From positions 17,912-81,911 of the forward strand of contig JAKFUZ010000034.1 of the NCBI GenBank assembly GCA_021732445.1: a stretch of 64,000 bases of DNA, in the 5' to 3' direction. The position numbers were made by a program, and so were the translations under genes. This document shows, in pieces, positions 18,013 to 27,575 of the stretch (position 1 is the first letter of the stretch; each line of letters begins with the position of its first letter). The notes under the pieces were generated by a model. The model did no database searches. It was not told the origin of the DNA and saw nothing but the letters and a program-made list of their open reading frames with translations. The stretch comes from Sphingomonas sp. Its GTDB lineage: Bacteria; Pseudomonadota; Alphaproteobacteria; Sphingomonadales; Sphingomonadaceae.

Positions 18013-20016
18013 TCACGCGGCGCAGATCGGTGGATCAAGTTCTTGCGCATCCGGCCACGCCATCGCGCTGCGCCGCTGGGCTGCTGCGCTGCTGTGCTGC
18101 GGCGCGCCAGGGGTCTCCACCGCCGCAAGCGGCATTGGGGAATGCTGAAATTCGGGCACCAGTTCCTTCAATGTCGCCCGCAGCGCCGCATCGTCGCAGG
18201 CGGCAAGCTCGGCCGCGAATTGCCTGAGCCTAGGCTCAAGCCGGGGCCAGGGGATGAAGCCCTCATTAGCCTTCATGATGCGCGGATGCGAGGTGGGTGA
18301 TGGATTGTCGCCAATCAGCAATTCCTCATAGAGCTTCTCGCCGGGCCGCAGCCCCACAATCCGCAGCTCAATATCGCCTTCCGGATGCTCGGCGGTACGC
18401 AACGTCAGCCCGCTCAATTCCACCATCCGGCAGGCCAGATCCATGATCCGCACCGGCTCTCCCATGTCGAGGACGAACACATCGCCGCCCCGCGCCATCG
18501 ACCCGGCCTGCAGCACAAGCTGCGCCGCTTCGGGAATGGTCATAAAATAGCGAGTAATGTCGCGATGCGTTATCGTAATCGGGCCGCCATGAGCGATCTG
18601 ATTGCGAAACAACGGCACCACAGAGCCGCTGGACCCAAGCACATTGCCAAACCGCACCATCGTGAACTTGATGTCACCGCCCTCGGCCGCCAGCGCCTGC
18701 AAGATTTGCTCGGCCAGCCTCTTGGTCGCGCCCATCACGTTGGTCGGCCGCACCGCCTTGTCCGTGCTGATCAGGACGAAATCGCTGGCACCATAAGCCC
18801 TGGCAAGCTGTGCCATCATCAGCGTGCCGAACACGTTGTTGCGCACGCCTTCCACCGCATTATTCTCCACCAGCGGCACATGCTTGTAGGCGGCGGCATG
18901 ATAGATCGTGTCGGGCCGCCATTTGGCGAGAACGGCGCGCATCCGCAATTCATCTTGTACTGATCCAAGAATCGGGACGATCACGGTGTTGAGCGCGACG
19001 TCGGCCGCTTTGCGCTGCTCCAGTTCCTGGAGAATGGCGTAGAGATTATATTCGCTCTGCTCGACCAGCAGCAGCACCTCAGGGCGAAGCTGCAACACCT
19101 GACGACACAGCTCTCCGCCAATCGACCCGCCGCCGCCCGTAACCAGCACGGTTTTTCCGGCAATGTTCTGCGCCAGCAACAAGCGATCCGGCGGCACCGG
19201 ATCACGGCCCAGCAAATCCTCGATATCGAGTTCGCGCAGATCATTTACCGTGACCTGGCCGGTCGCCAGATCGAGCAATCCCGGCAGCGTGCGCAGTGTT
19301 GCGGTGGTGCCGCGCATCGACACCAGAATTTCGTTGCGACGCCGGCGTGAGGCAGACGGAATCGCGAGCAACAAGTCGGCAACATCGAGCTGGGTAATCA
19401 GCCTTGCCAGATTTTCCGCCCCATAGATCCGCTTGCCGTTCAATATTCTGCCTTGCAGCGTTTTGTCATCATCGACAAAACCAACGACGTGCATGTCGTC
19501 ACTGTCGCGCAGCGCAGCCGCAAGCTGGCGCCCCGCTGACCCGGCGCCATAGATGAGCACGCGGCGCCGATGCCCGGCGCGCTGCAACAGCTGCACCCGG
19601 CCACCCAGCACCCGCTGCACAATCGCCCGCGATGCCCCTACCGTGAGGAACAGCAGAATCGGCTGGATCAGCCCGGTGGTGCGCGGCACCCCGACAAAGC
19701 CGATGGCCGAGAAAATACCCGCATAAAGAACGAAATAGACCGTGCAGGCCTTGAAAATCGTCGCCAGCCCTTCCCCGTCGGCATATCGGAATATCGCGCG
19801 GTACAGACCAAAGGCATAAAATAGCGGCAGCGCCAGAAGTAGCGCGCCAGCATAGGAAAGCCATTGCAGCGCTTCGGGAAATACCCAGTGATCCAACCGG
19901 AGCATATACGCGAAAGCCACGGTGAATATGCACATCGCGCCATCGACCAGCAACGCGATGGAGCGCTTGGTGATCCTGGAAAACGCAAGAATTCTGCGGC
20001 TTATGTGCATTCGCAT
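18013..20016 (-). CDS. PglF/WbpM/FlaA1-like UDP-GlcNAc 4,6-dehydratase (membrane form)
   Basis: The family converts UDP-GlcNAc to the UDP-4-keto-6-deoxy sugar, the entry to bacillosamine- and QuiNAc-type sugars. The 667 aa protein is full length for PglF/WbpM. It has four N-terminal membrane helices (about 20-135), a first Rossmann domain with GAGSAGR at 157-163, and the catalytic domain with TGGGGSIGGEL at 293-303. The ISTDKAVRPTNVMGATKR motif supplies M428 and K432 in place of the Tyr-Lys pair. Two in-frame ATGs lie at 20016 and 20010; AGGGA about nine bases upstream favours the first. It is the first gene of the leftward export operon. Confidence 0.93.
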   Translation of the reverse strand: MRMHISRRILAFSRITKRSIALLVDGAMCIFTVAFAYMLRLDHWVFPEALQWLSYAGALLLALPLFYAFGLYRAIFRYADGEGLATIFKACTVYFVLYAGIFSAIGFVGVPRTTGLIQPILLFLTVGASRAIVQRVLGGRVQLLQRAGHRRRVLIYGAGSAGRQLAAALRDSDDMHVVGFVDDDKTLQGRILNGKRIYGAENLARLITQLDVADLLLAIPSASRRRRNEILVSMRGTTATLRTLPGLLDLATGQVTVNDLRELDIEDLLGRDPVPPDRLLLAQNIAGKTVLVTGGGGSIGGELCRQVLQLRPEVLLLVEQSEYNLYAILQELEQRKAADVALNTVIVPILGSVQDELRMRAVLAKWRPDTIYHAAAYKHVPLVENNAVEGVRNNVFGTLMMAQLARAYGASDFVLISTDKAVRPTNVMGATKRLAEQILQALAAEGGDIKFTMVRFGNVLGSSGSVVPLFRNQIAHGGPITITHRDITRYFMTIPEAAQLVLQAGSMARGGDVFVLDMGEPVRIMDLACRMVELSGLTLRTAEHPEGDIELRIVGLRPGEKLYEELLIGDNPSPTSHPRIMKANEGFIPWPRLEPRLRQFAAELAACDDAALRATLKELVPEFQHSPMPLAAVETPGAPQHSSAAAQRRSAMAWPDAQELDPPICAA

Positions 20017-20232
20017 TATCGGATGTCCCTGCGACGCATCATGTTACACCCATCCCGCTTTCAGACTTGGAGTCAACAAGCGGGTCGTCCTAGCGATGGC
20101 GTGTGTCACAATTCAAGACAAAAGGTGCCAATTTCGCCATGACACGCCGAATGCGACGAAATTCAAGACGGGCCGATGGCCATTGCGCCGCCCGCCACGC
20201 CGGGTCAGCCTCCGGAACGGGGTACCGGCAGC

Positions 20233-20355
20233 TTACCCGCGAAGCCACCACCGCAGGATCGCCGCCACAACGCCGAGCGCGGCGACGCTCATCGCCCAGA
20301 TGGCGACCAGCCATACCAGCCGCTGCCACAGCGGCCCGGCGTCAGGCGTCGCCAT
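20233..20355 (-). CDS. Small DUF2474/CydX-like subunit of cytochrome bd oxidase
   Basis: This 40 aa single-helix membrane protein starts MATPDAGPLWQRLVWL and ends RWWLRG. The WQRLVWLVAIWAMSVAALGV stretch is the pattern of DUF2474 proteins that follow cioAB/cydAB genes. The ATG shares one base with the CydB stop (TGATG), so it is translationally coupled. Known small subunits (CydX, CydH) stabilise the haem sites of the oxidase; the same role is inferred here. Confidence 0.88.
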   Translation of the reverse strand: MATPDAGPLWQRLVWLVAIWAMSVAALGVVAAILRWWLRG

Positions 20356-21359
20356 CAGTGATACCCCTGCGCTACCTTGCCGCGGAACACCCAATAGGCC
20401 CAGCCGGTATAGCCAAGAATGACCGGCATCATGATGATCGCGCCAACCAGCATGAACCCCTGGCTTTCGGGCGGGGCGGCCGCGTCCCAAATCGAGATGG
20501 TGGGCGGAATGATGAACGGATACATGCTGATGGCCAGGCCCACATAGCTCAGGAAAAACACCCCCAGCGCCAGCATGAACGGCGCAACCTGCGCCCGCCG
20601 CGCCAGCGCTCGCCAAAAGGCGTAGCTCAAAATGGCAACGAGCAGCGGCACCTGTGCGGTGAAGATGATCCCCGGCCAGGCAAACCAGCTATGATAATAA
20701 TCACGCTCAAGAAACGGCGTCCAGGCGCTGACTAAGGCCACGGCTGCAACCGTCGCTACGCCACAGCCCCGTGCGAGCCGATAGGCGTGCTGTTGCGTGC
20801 CGCCTTCCGTTTTGGCGATGAGCCATGTCGCACCCAGCAGTGCATAGCCCGCCAGCACGCTTGCTCCCGTAAGCAGGGAGAAGGGCGTCAGCCAATCCAG
20901 CCAGCCGCCGCTATAGGCCCGGCCGCTGACCGCCACGCCCTGCAACAGCGCGCCCAGAATGATGCCCTGGCACAGCGCCGCCATCACCGAGCCACCCGTG
21001 AACGCGGCATCCCAAAATGCCCGGTGCCGCGGGTCGCGCCAGCGAAATTCAAACGCCACCCCACGAAACACAAGCCCCAGCAGCATCGCGATGATCGGCG
21101 GATACATTGCCGGCATGATGATGGCATAAGCGAGCGGGAACGCGGCGAACAACCCGCCCCCGCCGAGCACCAGCCACGTCTCGTTGCCATCCCACACCGG
21201 CGCAATCGCGTTCATCGCCTGGTCGCGCTCGTCGCCCACGGCAAAGGCCGGAAACAAGATGCCGATGCCCAGATCAAACCCGTCGAGCACCACATACCCA
21301 AACACCGCAAATGCGATGATGCCCGCCCAGGCGAGCGGCAGCCAGTCCGCGGCGATCAT
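20355..21359 (-). CDS. cydB: Cytochrome bd ubiquinol oxidase subunit II
   Basis: Subunit II of the quinol oxidase that reduces O2 to water with high affinity and without proton pumping. The 334 aa protein has the CydB opening (WAGIIAFAVFGYVVLDGFDLGIGI) with its conserved DGFDLG, about eight or nine membrane helices, and PVWDGNETWLVLGGGGLFAAFP. The ATG overlaps the cydA stop by four bases (ATGA), and the small third subunit follows directly. The CioB-type sequence matches the CioA-type subunit I upstream. Confidence 0.95.
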   Translation of the reverse strand: MIAADWLPLAWAGIIAFAVFGYVVLDGFDLGIGILFPAFAVGDERDQAMNAIAPVWDGNETWLVLGGGGLFAAFPLAYAIIMPAMYPPIIAMLLGLVFRGVAFEFRWRDPRHRAFWDAAFTGGSVMAALCQGIILGALLQGVAVSGRAYSGGWLDWLTPFSLLTGASVLAGYALLGATWLIAKTEGGTQQHAYRLARGCGVATVAAVALVSAWTPFLERDYYHSWFAWPGIIFTAQVPLLVAILSYAFWRALARRAQVAPFMLALGVFFLSYVGLAISMYPFIIPPTISIWDAAAPPESQGFMLVGAIIMMPVILGYTGWAYWVFRGKVAQGYH

Positions 21360-22768
21360 GCCAGTTGCTCGGCAAGCTGGGTTGCAGCGGCACCAGAACC
21401 AATGCCGCCCGTGCGCGTCGGCCCGTCGTCAACCTGATGCGCACCGGGGTGAACACCCGCTGCCATCAGCTTCAATATGTACCAGGTGCCAACGCCGAAC
21501 ACGGCAAAATACACGACCACAAACGCCACCAGCGAGGCACCAACCGCAGGCGCTGCCAGCGGAGAGGCACTGTCGGCGGTCCGCAGCAGGCCATACACCG
21601 TATAGGGCTGGCGGCCGACTTCGGTGGTGATCCACCCCGCGATAACCGCGACGAACCCCGACGGCCCCATCGCAATTGCCGCGCGGTGCAGCCAGCGCCA
21701 GCCATAAAGCTTGCCCTGCGCCCGCGCGAGCAGGCTCCAGAGCCCCAGCCCGAGCATCGCCAGCCCAAGCCCGACCATCACCCGGAACGACCAGAAGACA
21801 ATCGCCACCGGCGGCTGCTTGTCGCGCGCAACGGTGTCGAGCCCCGCAAGCGGCGCGTCGGCATCATGTTTCAGGATCAGCGATGACAATTTGGGAATCT
21901 CCACCGCATAATCGACGCGTTGCTCCGCCTGGTTCGGGATGCCGAACAGGATCAGCGGGGCGCCATTGGGGTGGCTTTGAAAATGCCCCTCCATCGCCAT
22001 GATCTTGGCGGGCTGATGCGCCAGCGTGTTCAGCCCATGCTCGTCGCCGGCGACAATCTGAACCGGCGCGACGATCGCGGCCATCCACATCGCCATCGAA
22101 AACATTTTGCGCGCGCGGACATCTTGCTGATCGCGCAGCAAATGCCAGGCGCCCGTTGCCCCCACGACCAGTGCCGTGGTGAGATAGGCGCCCGTCACCG
22201 TATGGACGAGCCGGAACGGAAAGCTCGGGTTGAAAATTACCGCCAGCCACGAACCGGCAAGCACAAACTGGCCCTTGTCGTTCATCGCAAAGCCTGCCGG
22301 CGTCTGCATCCAGCTGTTCGCCGACAAAATCCAGAAGGCGGAAATGAAGGTGCCTACCGCCACCATGCAGGTCGCCATAAAATGCAGCCGGGGGCCAACC
22401 TTGGCCATGCCGAACAGCATGACCCCCAAAAACCCTGCCTCAAGGAAAAACGCGGTGAGCACCTCATAGGCCAGCAATGGCCCGAGCACTGGCCCGGTCT
22501 TGTCCGAAAACACCGACCAGTTGGTGCCAAACTGATAGGACATGACGATGCCCGACACGACACCCATCGCAAAGGTAACCGAAAAAATCTTCAGCCAGAA
22601 CCGGAAAAGATCGAGATAAATCTGGTTTCGGGTGCGCAGCCACAGCCCTTCGAGCACCGCAAGATAGCTCGCCAGCCCGATCGAAAAGCTGGGAAAGATA
22701 AAGTGAAAGCTTACCGTGAAGGCAAACTGGATGCGGGCGAGCGTAATGGCATCAAACGCTTCAAGCAT
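21356..22768 (-). CDS. cydA: Cytochrome bd ubiquinol oxidase subunit I (CIO type)
   Basis: Haem-bearing subunit of the bd quinol oxidase. The protein is 470 aa with about nine membrane helices, the early haem ligand H22 in FTVSFHFIFPSFSIGL, and the conserved GWITTEVGRQPYTVYG. It is shorter than the ~520 aa E. coli protein because the quinol-binding Q-loop is of the short type, as in the cyanide-insensitive (Cio) branch. ATG at 22768 is chosen because AGGAG lies eight bases upstream; a TTG six bases earlier is too close to it. I found no convincing FNR-type palindrome upstream. The oxidase probably serves low-oxygen or respiratory-stress growth. Confidence 0.95.
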   Translation of the reverse strand: MLEAFDAITLARIQFAFTVSFHFIFPSFSIGLASYLAVLEGLWLRTRNQIYLDLFRFWLKIFSVTFAMGVVSGIVMSYQFGTNWSVFSDKTGPVLGPLLAYEVLTAFFLEAGFLGVMLFGMAKVGPRLHFMATCMVAVGTFISAFWILSANSWMQTPAGFAMNDKGQFVLAGSWLAVIFNPSFPFRLVHTVTGAYLTTALVVGATGAWHLLRDQQDVRARKMFSMAMWMAAIVAPVQIVAGDEHGLNTLAHQPAKIMAMEGHFQSHPNGAPLILFGIPNQAEQRVDYAVEIPKLSSLILKHDADAPLAGLDTVARDKQPPVAIVFWSFRVMVGLGLAMLGLGLWSLLARAQGKLYGWRWLHRAAIAMGPSGFVAVIAGWITTEVGRQPYTVYGLLRTADSASPLAAPAVGASLVAFVVVYFAVFGVGTWYILKLMAAGVHPGAHQVDDGPTRTGGIGSGAAATQLAEQLA

Positions 22769-22912
22769 GGGCAATGCTCCTTTGCCCCGCGCCTTGCGCC
22801 TTAATCTCCGCTATAGGCAAGTGCGCAGCATGCAAACGTGATTATCGGCAGCGCAACAATGCCGGCGCCGTCCGCCTTTTCGCCGCGCGCCGTGAGCACG
22901 CGGTGTGCGCGG

Positions 22913-23515
22913 TCAGCGTTGTGGTTGCGCTCCCGGAGGCGGCGGCCCGCCGGGCACCGCTTGCTGGGCCTGCTGGCGCTGCTGCGCCTCGCGCACCACG
23001 CTTTCCGGCAGAAAGTCGATCAGCTCCACGTCAAATATGAGCAGCGAATTGGCCGGGATAGGCCCGGCGCCATTGGGGCCATAGGCAAGCTCGGGCTTCA
23101 GCCACAGGCGATATTTTGCGCCCTTGTGCATCAGCTTCAGGCCTTCGGAAAAGCCGGGGACACTGCCCGCCACCGGCAACGGCGTTGGCTGCTTGGACGC
23201 ATCGAACACGGTGCCATCCCGCAGCTTGCCGGAATATTGGATGAGCGACACATCCTCATCGGTCGGGAAAGTCTCGCCCTCTCCCTTTTTCAGCACCTGA
23301 TATTGCAGGCCCGAGGGTGTTTCGACAACACCGGGGCGGGTGCGGTTGAACGCCAGAAACGCCTCGTTCGTCGCGTTAGGATCATTGGCGATGGCCCCGG
23401 CGGTACCCGCAAAAGCCAGCCAGATCGCAAAAGCAACGGCCGCAGCAACGCCCGCCCAGATCCACAACAGCACGCCACGCTTGGTTGGCGGAATTGGCAC
23501 AGCGGTGGTCGACAT
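22913..23515 (-). CDS. FKBP-type peptidyl-prolyl cis-trans isomerase, membrane-anchored
   Basis: This folding helper isomerises X-Pro bonds, probably in the periplasm. The 200 aa protein has a cytoplasmic start (MSTTAVPIPPTKRG), one membrane anchor at about residues 14-36, and an FKBP domain. Domain landmarks are GLQYQVLKKGEG, LIQYSGKLRDGTVFDAS, VPGFSEGLKLMHKGAKYRLWLKPELAYG and LIFDVELIDFLP, with a Gln/Pro-rich tail. The frame is open upstream to 23605 but the conserved start is the ATG at 23515. It lies downstream of rpsU on the same strand, about 100 bases away. Confidence 0.92.
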   Translation of the reverse strand: MSTTAVPIPPTKRGVLLWIWAGVAAAVAFAIWLAFAGTAGAIANDPNATNEAFLAFNRTRPGVVETPSGLQYQVLKKGEGETFPTDEDVSLIQYSGKLRDGTVFDASKQPTPLPVAGSVPGFSEGLKLMHKGAKYRLWLKPELAYGPNGAGPIPANSLLIFDVELIDFLPESVVREAQQRQQAQQAVPGGPPPPGAQPQR

Positions 23516-23619
23516 CGGACGATATTTTCCTGAACAAAACGGGTTGGCTGTTGCGCGCAAACAGGCGTTATGAAAACTGTCGGGCGCGGCCGATCCGAGC
23601 CGCACCGTGCCTTACGCCC

Positions 23620-23826
23620 TTATTTTACGCCGTCGCGCTCCATGCGCTTGCGTTCCATCTTGCGCGCACGGCGAACGGCGGCGGCGCGTTCACGGGCGCG
23701 CTTTTCCGACGGTTTTTCATAATGCCGGCGCAGCTTCATCTCGCGGTAGACGCCTTCACGCTGCAGCTTCTTTTTCAGGGCACGCAGCGCCTGGTCGACA
23801 TTATTGTCGCGAACGATGATTTGCAT
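23620..23826 (-). CDS. rpsU: 30S ribosomal protein S21
   Basis: This is a small-subunit ribosomal protein of 68 aa starting [20 protein letters not shown] and followed by the [20 protein letters not shown] core, a textbook S21. The ATG at 23826 gives the canonical N-terminus; the open frame upstream to 23964 is not part of the gene. It is divergent from cysS. Confidence 0.97.
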   Translation of the reverse strand: MQIIVRDNNVDQALRALKKKLQREGVYREMKLRRHYEKPSEKRARERAAAVRRARKMERKRMERDGVK

Positions 23827-23991
23827 AAACGCCAAAGTCTCCGGTAAATAGAAAATCGTCGTCGCAGACATTGGTCTGCGCCGTATCGCGGTGCCCCTAA
23901 CAGCCGGGCGCCGGTGAATCAAGCGAAATGGCGGCGCCGCGACCCATCCTGGCGTTTGCGGCAACAGGCACCTCCGGCTAAGGATCGCGCC

Positions 23992-25434
23992 ATGAAAGCC
24001 ACGCCCTTGACCCTTTACAACAGCATGACCCGGTCGATGGAACCGCTCGTGCCAATCAACCCGTCACTCGTGCGGATTTATACCTGCGGCCCCACGGTGT
24101 ATAATTATCAGCACATCGGCAATATGCGCGCGTTCCTGTTCGCCGATACGCTTGGCCGGGCGATCCGCTGGAAGGGCTGGCCGGTAAAACATATCATTAA
24201 CATAACCGATGTCGGCCACCTCACCTCCGATGCGGATGCCGGCGAAGACAAGATGGAGCGCGCCGCCGCGGCGCAGTCCAAATCAATCTGGGAGATCGCG
24301 GCGCATTATACCGATGCGTTCAAGGCAGACGTCGCGCGGCTGAACATCACGACGGTGAGCGAATGGACGGTCGCCACGGATCATATCGAGCAAATGATCG
24401 CGTTCGCAAAAGCAATCGAGCGCGACTGCTACGAGATCGACGGCGGCCTGTATTTCGATACCTCCAAAGTGCCGGATTATGGCGCGCTCGCCCGCGCTGC
24501 GACCGATGAAGGCGAAAGCCGCATCGACGCGGTTGCCGGCAAACGCCGCCCGGCCGATTTCGCGATCTGGCGCACTTCCCCGCCAGGCGAGCAACGGCAG
24601 ATGGAATGGGACTCTCCCTGGGGCAAGGGCGCGCCGGGCTGGCATCTGGAATGCTCGGTGATGAGCCACCAGCATCTTGGCCACCCGTTTGACATCCACA
24701 CCGGCGGCATTGACCACCGCGAGATCCATCACCCCAATGAAATTGCCCAGAACCAGGCGTTTTGCGGTTGTGGCGACAGCGGCGCCCGCATCTGGATGCA
24801 CAATAATTTTCTGGTCGACCGGCGCGGCAAAATGTCGAAATCGAGCGGCGATTTCCTGCGCCTGCAAACGCTGATCGACGCCGGCTTCCACCCGCTTGCC
24901 TATCGCCTGATGTGCCTGCAGGCGCATTACCGCAGCGAGATGGAATTTACCTGGGAAGGGTTGGCCGCGGCATCGGTGCGGTTGAAGCGCATGGTGATGG
25001 GTGTGGAGAAGCTGCTTGGCGATGGGGCCGGCAAGAACCTGCCCGGCGACCCCAACGACCTCGCGGACCAGCAGTTGCGCGAATTTGAGGCCGCAATTGC
25101 CAACGATCTCAACACCCCCTTGGCGTTGGCGAGCCTGGAAACGTTGATAACGCTGAAGGGTGTTGAGGCGGACCAAAAGCGCGCCATCATCCTGCAAATG
25201 GACGCGGTGTTCGGGCTTAACCTCCTCACCCTCACCCGCGCCGATCTCCGCGTTCGCCCCGCCACCGCGGCGCTCAGCGACGCCGACATCGAGGCCCGCC
25301 TCGACGACCGCAAAGCGGCGCGCGCCGCGAGGGATTTCCCCCGATCCGACGCGATCCGTGACGAACTGACCGCAGCCGGCATCGAGGTAATGGATGGTGA
25401 CCCGCTCGGCTGGGACTGGCGCGCGGTGCACTGA
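23992..25434 (+). CDS. cysS: Cysteinyl-tRNA synthetase
   Basis: This enzyme charges tRNA-Cys. The 480 aa class I synthetase shows [15 protein letters not shown] (first zinc cysteine and HIGH-type motif), [10 protein letters not shown] and [15 protein letters not shown] (remaining zinc ligands), and KMSKSSGD. The ATG at 23992 has AAGGA eight bases upstream and gives the normal N-terminus; the upstream extension to 23914 is a shadow. It stands alone on the plus strand, divergent from rpsU. Confidence 0.98.
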   Translation: MKATPLTLYNSMTRSMEPLVPINPSLVRIYTCGPTVYNYQHIGNMRAFLFADTLGRAIRWKGWPVKHIINITDVGHLTSDADAGEDKMERAAAAQSKSIWEIAAHYTDAFKADVARLNITTVSEWTVATDHIEQMIAFAKAIERDCYEIDGGLYFDTSKVPDYGALARAATDEGESRIDAVAGKRRPADFAIWRTSPPGEQRQMEWDSPWGKGAPGWHLECSVMSHQHLGHPFDIHTGGIDHREIHHPNEIAQNQAFCGCGDSGARIWMHNNFLVDRRGKMSKSSGDFLRLQTLIDAGFHPLAYRLMCLQAHYRSEMEFTWEGLAAASVRLKRMVMGVEKLLGDGAGKNLPGDPNDLADQQLREFEAAIANDLNTPLALASLETLITLKGVEADQKRAIILQMDAVFGLNLLTLTRADLRVRPATAALSDADIEARLDDRKAARAARDFPRSDAIRDELTAAGIEVMDGDPLGWDWRAVH

Positions 25435-25528
25435 GTGGCCGATCTTCCGGCCGGGCGAAATCGCTTGCCCCGCCGGGCAGGCGCTGCATGATGAGGCAGG
25501 CGCACAAGCTGCAACGCAGGAGAGACCC

Positions 25529-26536
25529 ATGGCCACCGCCTACCGCCCCGGCGACGACGCGCCGGCTGATCCAATCGCGGTGTGGCACCGCGACGGCGCC
25601 GTCGTGCTCGACCGCTTCTTTACGCCAGACGAAATCGCCCCCGTGCGCGGCGATTGCGATGCGCTGTTTGCCGCGCGCCGGCGCTCGACCGACCCGGTCG
25701 TCAAAACGCCGCAAGGCGGGGTCGGCGTGTTCGACCCGGCCCAGTTCCGCAATCAGGATCACTTGCCGTTCAACGCCTCGCCCGCGATCAACCTGATCGG
25801 CCTTCACCCCCGGCTAATTGCGTTTGCCAAGGCGGCACTCGGCGTGGCCGATGTCCGGCTCTACCAATGCGACGCATGGGCCAAATTCACTGGCGACGCC
25901 GATTATGACCAGCCCTTCCACTGTGATTTCAAGAACCACACGCTGACCGTGCCTGGCGACAGTGCGGCCGACCGCACCATCAACTTCATGATTTTCATCA
26001 CCGATGTGAGCGACGATCTGGGCGCCATTCATTATGTGCCAAATCCGGCGGCCGATGCGATCGTCGGGCCGATCCATCCGGTGCTGCCGGAGGAAATCGA
26101 GGGTGCAGGCGGCCTTACCCGCGCGGCCATCGCCGCCGGGCAAGACCATGCGACGCCATTTGCGCACCCGCTCCAGCAGCGGCTGAAAGCCGTGGAGCAA
26201 TCGGGCGCCGCCGCCGCCGGATCAATTTTCGCTTACGGCATCGACGTCTATCACCGGGGCACCAACCTGACCCGCCCCGGCGGCCACCGCTACACCGTCA
26301 CCGCCAGCTACAAGGCGGCGGGCAACGACCAGATCGGCTGGTCGGCCTGGCCGTTCCACTTTTTGAAGCCTTGGCACAAGGTTATCGGCCATGCCGATGC
26401 AGAGCAACTCGCCTGCCTTGGCATTCCGCGCCCGGGCGACCCGTTCTGGACCGAAAACACACTTGCGCGCACGCAATTGCGCTGGCCGCGCTGGGACATG
26501 GCCGCCTATCGGGCAGCGCTGGGCGGGCGCGCATGA
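25529..26536 (+). CDS. Phytanoyl-CoA dioxygenase (PhyH) family protein
   Basis: A non-haem Fe(II)/2-oxoglutarate oxygenase; family members hydroxylate carbons next to carboxyl or CoA groups and many small metabolites. The 335 aa protein has the metal pair H131-C-D133 in QPFHCDFKNH and the distal H242 in DVYHRGTNL, with R254 (GGHRYTV) for 2-oxoglutarate. The ATG at 25529 has GCAGGAG upstream; the longer frame from 25394 lacks a site. It overlaps the following 2-hydroxyacid dehydrogenase by four bases, so the two probably act on one pathway. Substrate unknown. Confidence 0.9.
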   Translation: MATAYRPGDDAPADPIAVWHRDGAVVLDRFFTPDEIAPVRGDCDALFAARRRSTDPVVKTPQGGVGVFDPAQFRNQDHLPFNASPAINLIGLHPRLIAFAKAALGVADVRLYQCDAWAKFTGDADYDQPFHCDFKNHTLTVPGDSAADRTINFMIFITDVSDDLGAIHYVPNPAADAIVGPIHPVLPEEIEGAGGLTRAAIAAGQDHATPFAHPLQQRLKAVEQSGAAAAGSIFAYGIDVYHRGTNLTRPGGHRYTVTASYKAAGNDQIGWSAWPFHFLKPWHKVIGHADAEQLACLGIPRPGDPFWTENTLARTQLRWPRWDMAAYRAALGGRA

Positions 26537-27468
26537 AGGCCCTGCTGCCCGCGCTCGCCCGGCCCTTGCTTGAGCGGCACCTGCCCGCCGGCCTCGACAC
26601 CGCCTGGTTCACCACTCATGAAGAGGCGCTGGCGCAGGTCGTCAATGCCGACATCGCGTGGGTTGACATGCAGCGCCCTGCATGGACCGGTGAAGCGGTG
26701 GCGGCCGGCGCGCGGCTCAAATGGGTGAGCACCATCTACGCCGGGCTGGACGCGTTTCCACTCGACAAGCTCAGGGAACGCGGCACGATCCTGACGAACG
26801 GCGTAGGCATCAACGCGCTGGCGGTCGCCGAATATGCGGTGATGGGCGTGCTGGTGGCGGCAAAGCGCTTTGACGAAGTGGTGCGCATCGCTGACCGGCA
26901 CGAATGGAGCATTCAGGCGCCGGGCCAGACCGAGCTTTTCGACACCACAGCACTCATCATCGGCATGGGCGCGATCGGCTCACTCATCGCCGCGCGGCTC
27001 AGCGCGTTCGGCGTGGCCGTGACCGGCGTCACCCGCTCCGGCCGCAACGGCCACCTCACGCCCGGCGAGTGGCGGGCGCGCCTGGGCGAATTTGACTGGG
27101 TGGTGCTGGCTGCACCCTCCACGGGCCTGACCAAAGCCATGATCGGCGCCGACGAACTTGCCGCGATGAAATCCTCAGCCTGGCTCATCAACATCGCGCG
27201 CGGCGACATGGTCGATCAGGACGCGCTGATCGACGCGCTCACCAAAAGGCGGATTGCGGGCGCGTTTCTCGATACCGTCCACCCTGAGCCCTTGCCGCCC
27301 GATCACCCGCTGTGGACAACGCCCAACGCCATCCACACCATGCACCTGTCTGGCCGCAGCCAAACGAAGATGTTTCAGCGCGCAGTAGCGCTGTTTTTGG
27401 AAAATCTGGCCGCGTTTCTGGGTGGCAGGCCGATGACCAACGTCGTCGACCTGGAAGCCGGCTATTAG
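26533..27468 (+). CDS. NAD(P)-dependent D-2-hydroxyacid dehydrogenase
   Basis: The family interconverts 2-keto acids and D-2-hydroxy acids. The 311 aa protein has the nucleotide loop GMGAIG at 144-149. The catalytic arginine is in NIARGDMVD (R223), the glutamate in HPEPLP (E252) and the histidine in TMHLSGRS (H271). The last site reads HLSG rather than the common HIxG. The ATG at 26533 overlaps the PhyH stop (ATGA), implying coupled translation and a shared substrate pathway, for example oxidation of a product hydroxylated at carbon 2 (inference). Confidence 0.9.
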   Translation: MKALLPALARPLLERHLPAGLDTAWFTTHEEALAQVVNADIAWVDMQRPAWTGEAVAAGARLKWVSTIYAGLDAFPLDKLRERGTILTNGVGINALAVAEYAVMGVLVAAKRFDEVVRIADRHEWSIQAPGQTELFDTTALIIGMGAIGSLIAARLSAFGVAVTGVTRSGRNGHLTPGEWRARLGEFDWVVLAAPSTGLTKAMIGADELAAMKSSAWLINIARGDMVDQDALIDALTKRRIAGAFLDTVHPEPLPPDHPLWTTPNAIHTMHLSGRSQTKMFQRAVALFLENLAAFLGGRPMTNVVDLEAGY

Positions 27469-27575
27469 CGCTGGCGGCGCCAAAGCGCCACTGACAGACT
27501 TTTCCTTCATTGCGCGCCGGCGGGTTTTCGCGCATGGGAAATGCCCATTTTCCGCAATGTCACTGGAACCCATTC

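Noticed and set aside
22769..22912. FNR-type site (TTGAT-N4-ATCAA) upstream of cydA
   Set aside because: Looked for in the intergenic region on both strands; no sequence close to the consensus was seen.
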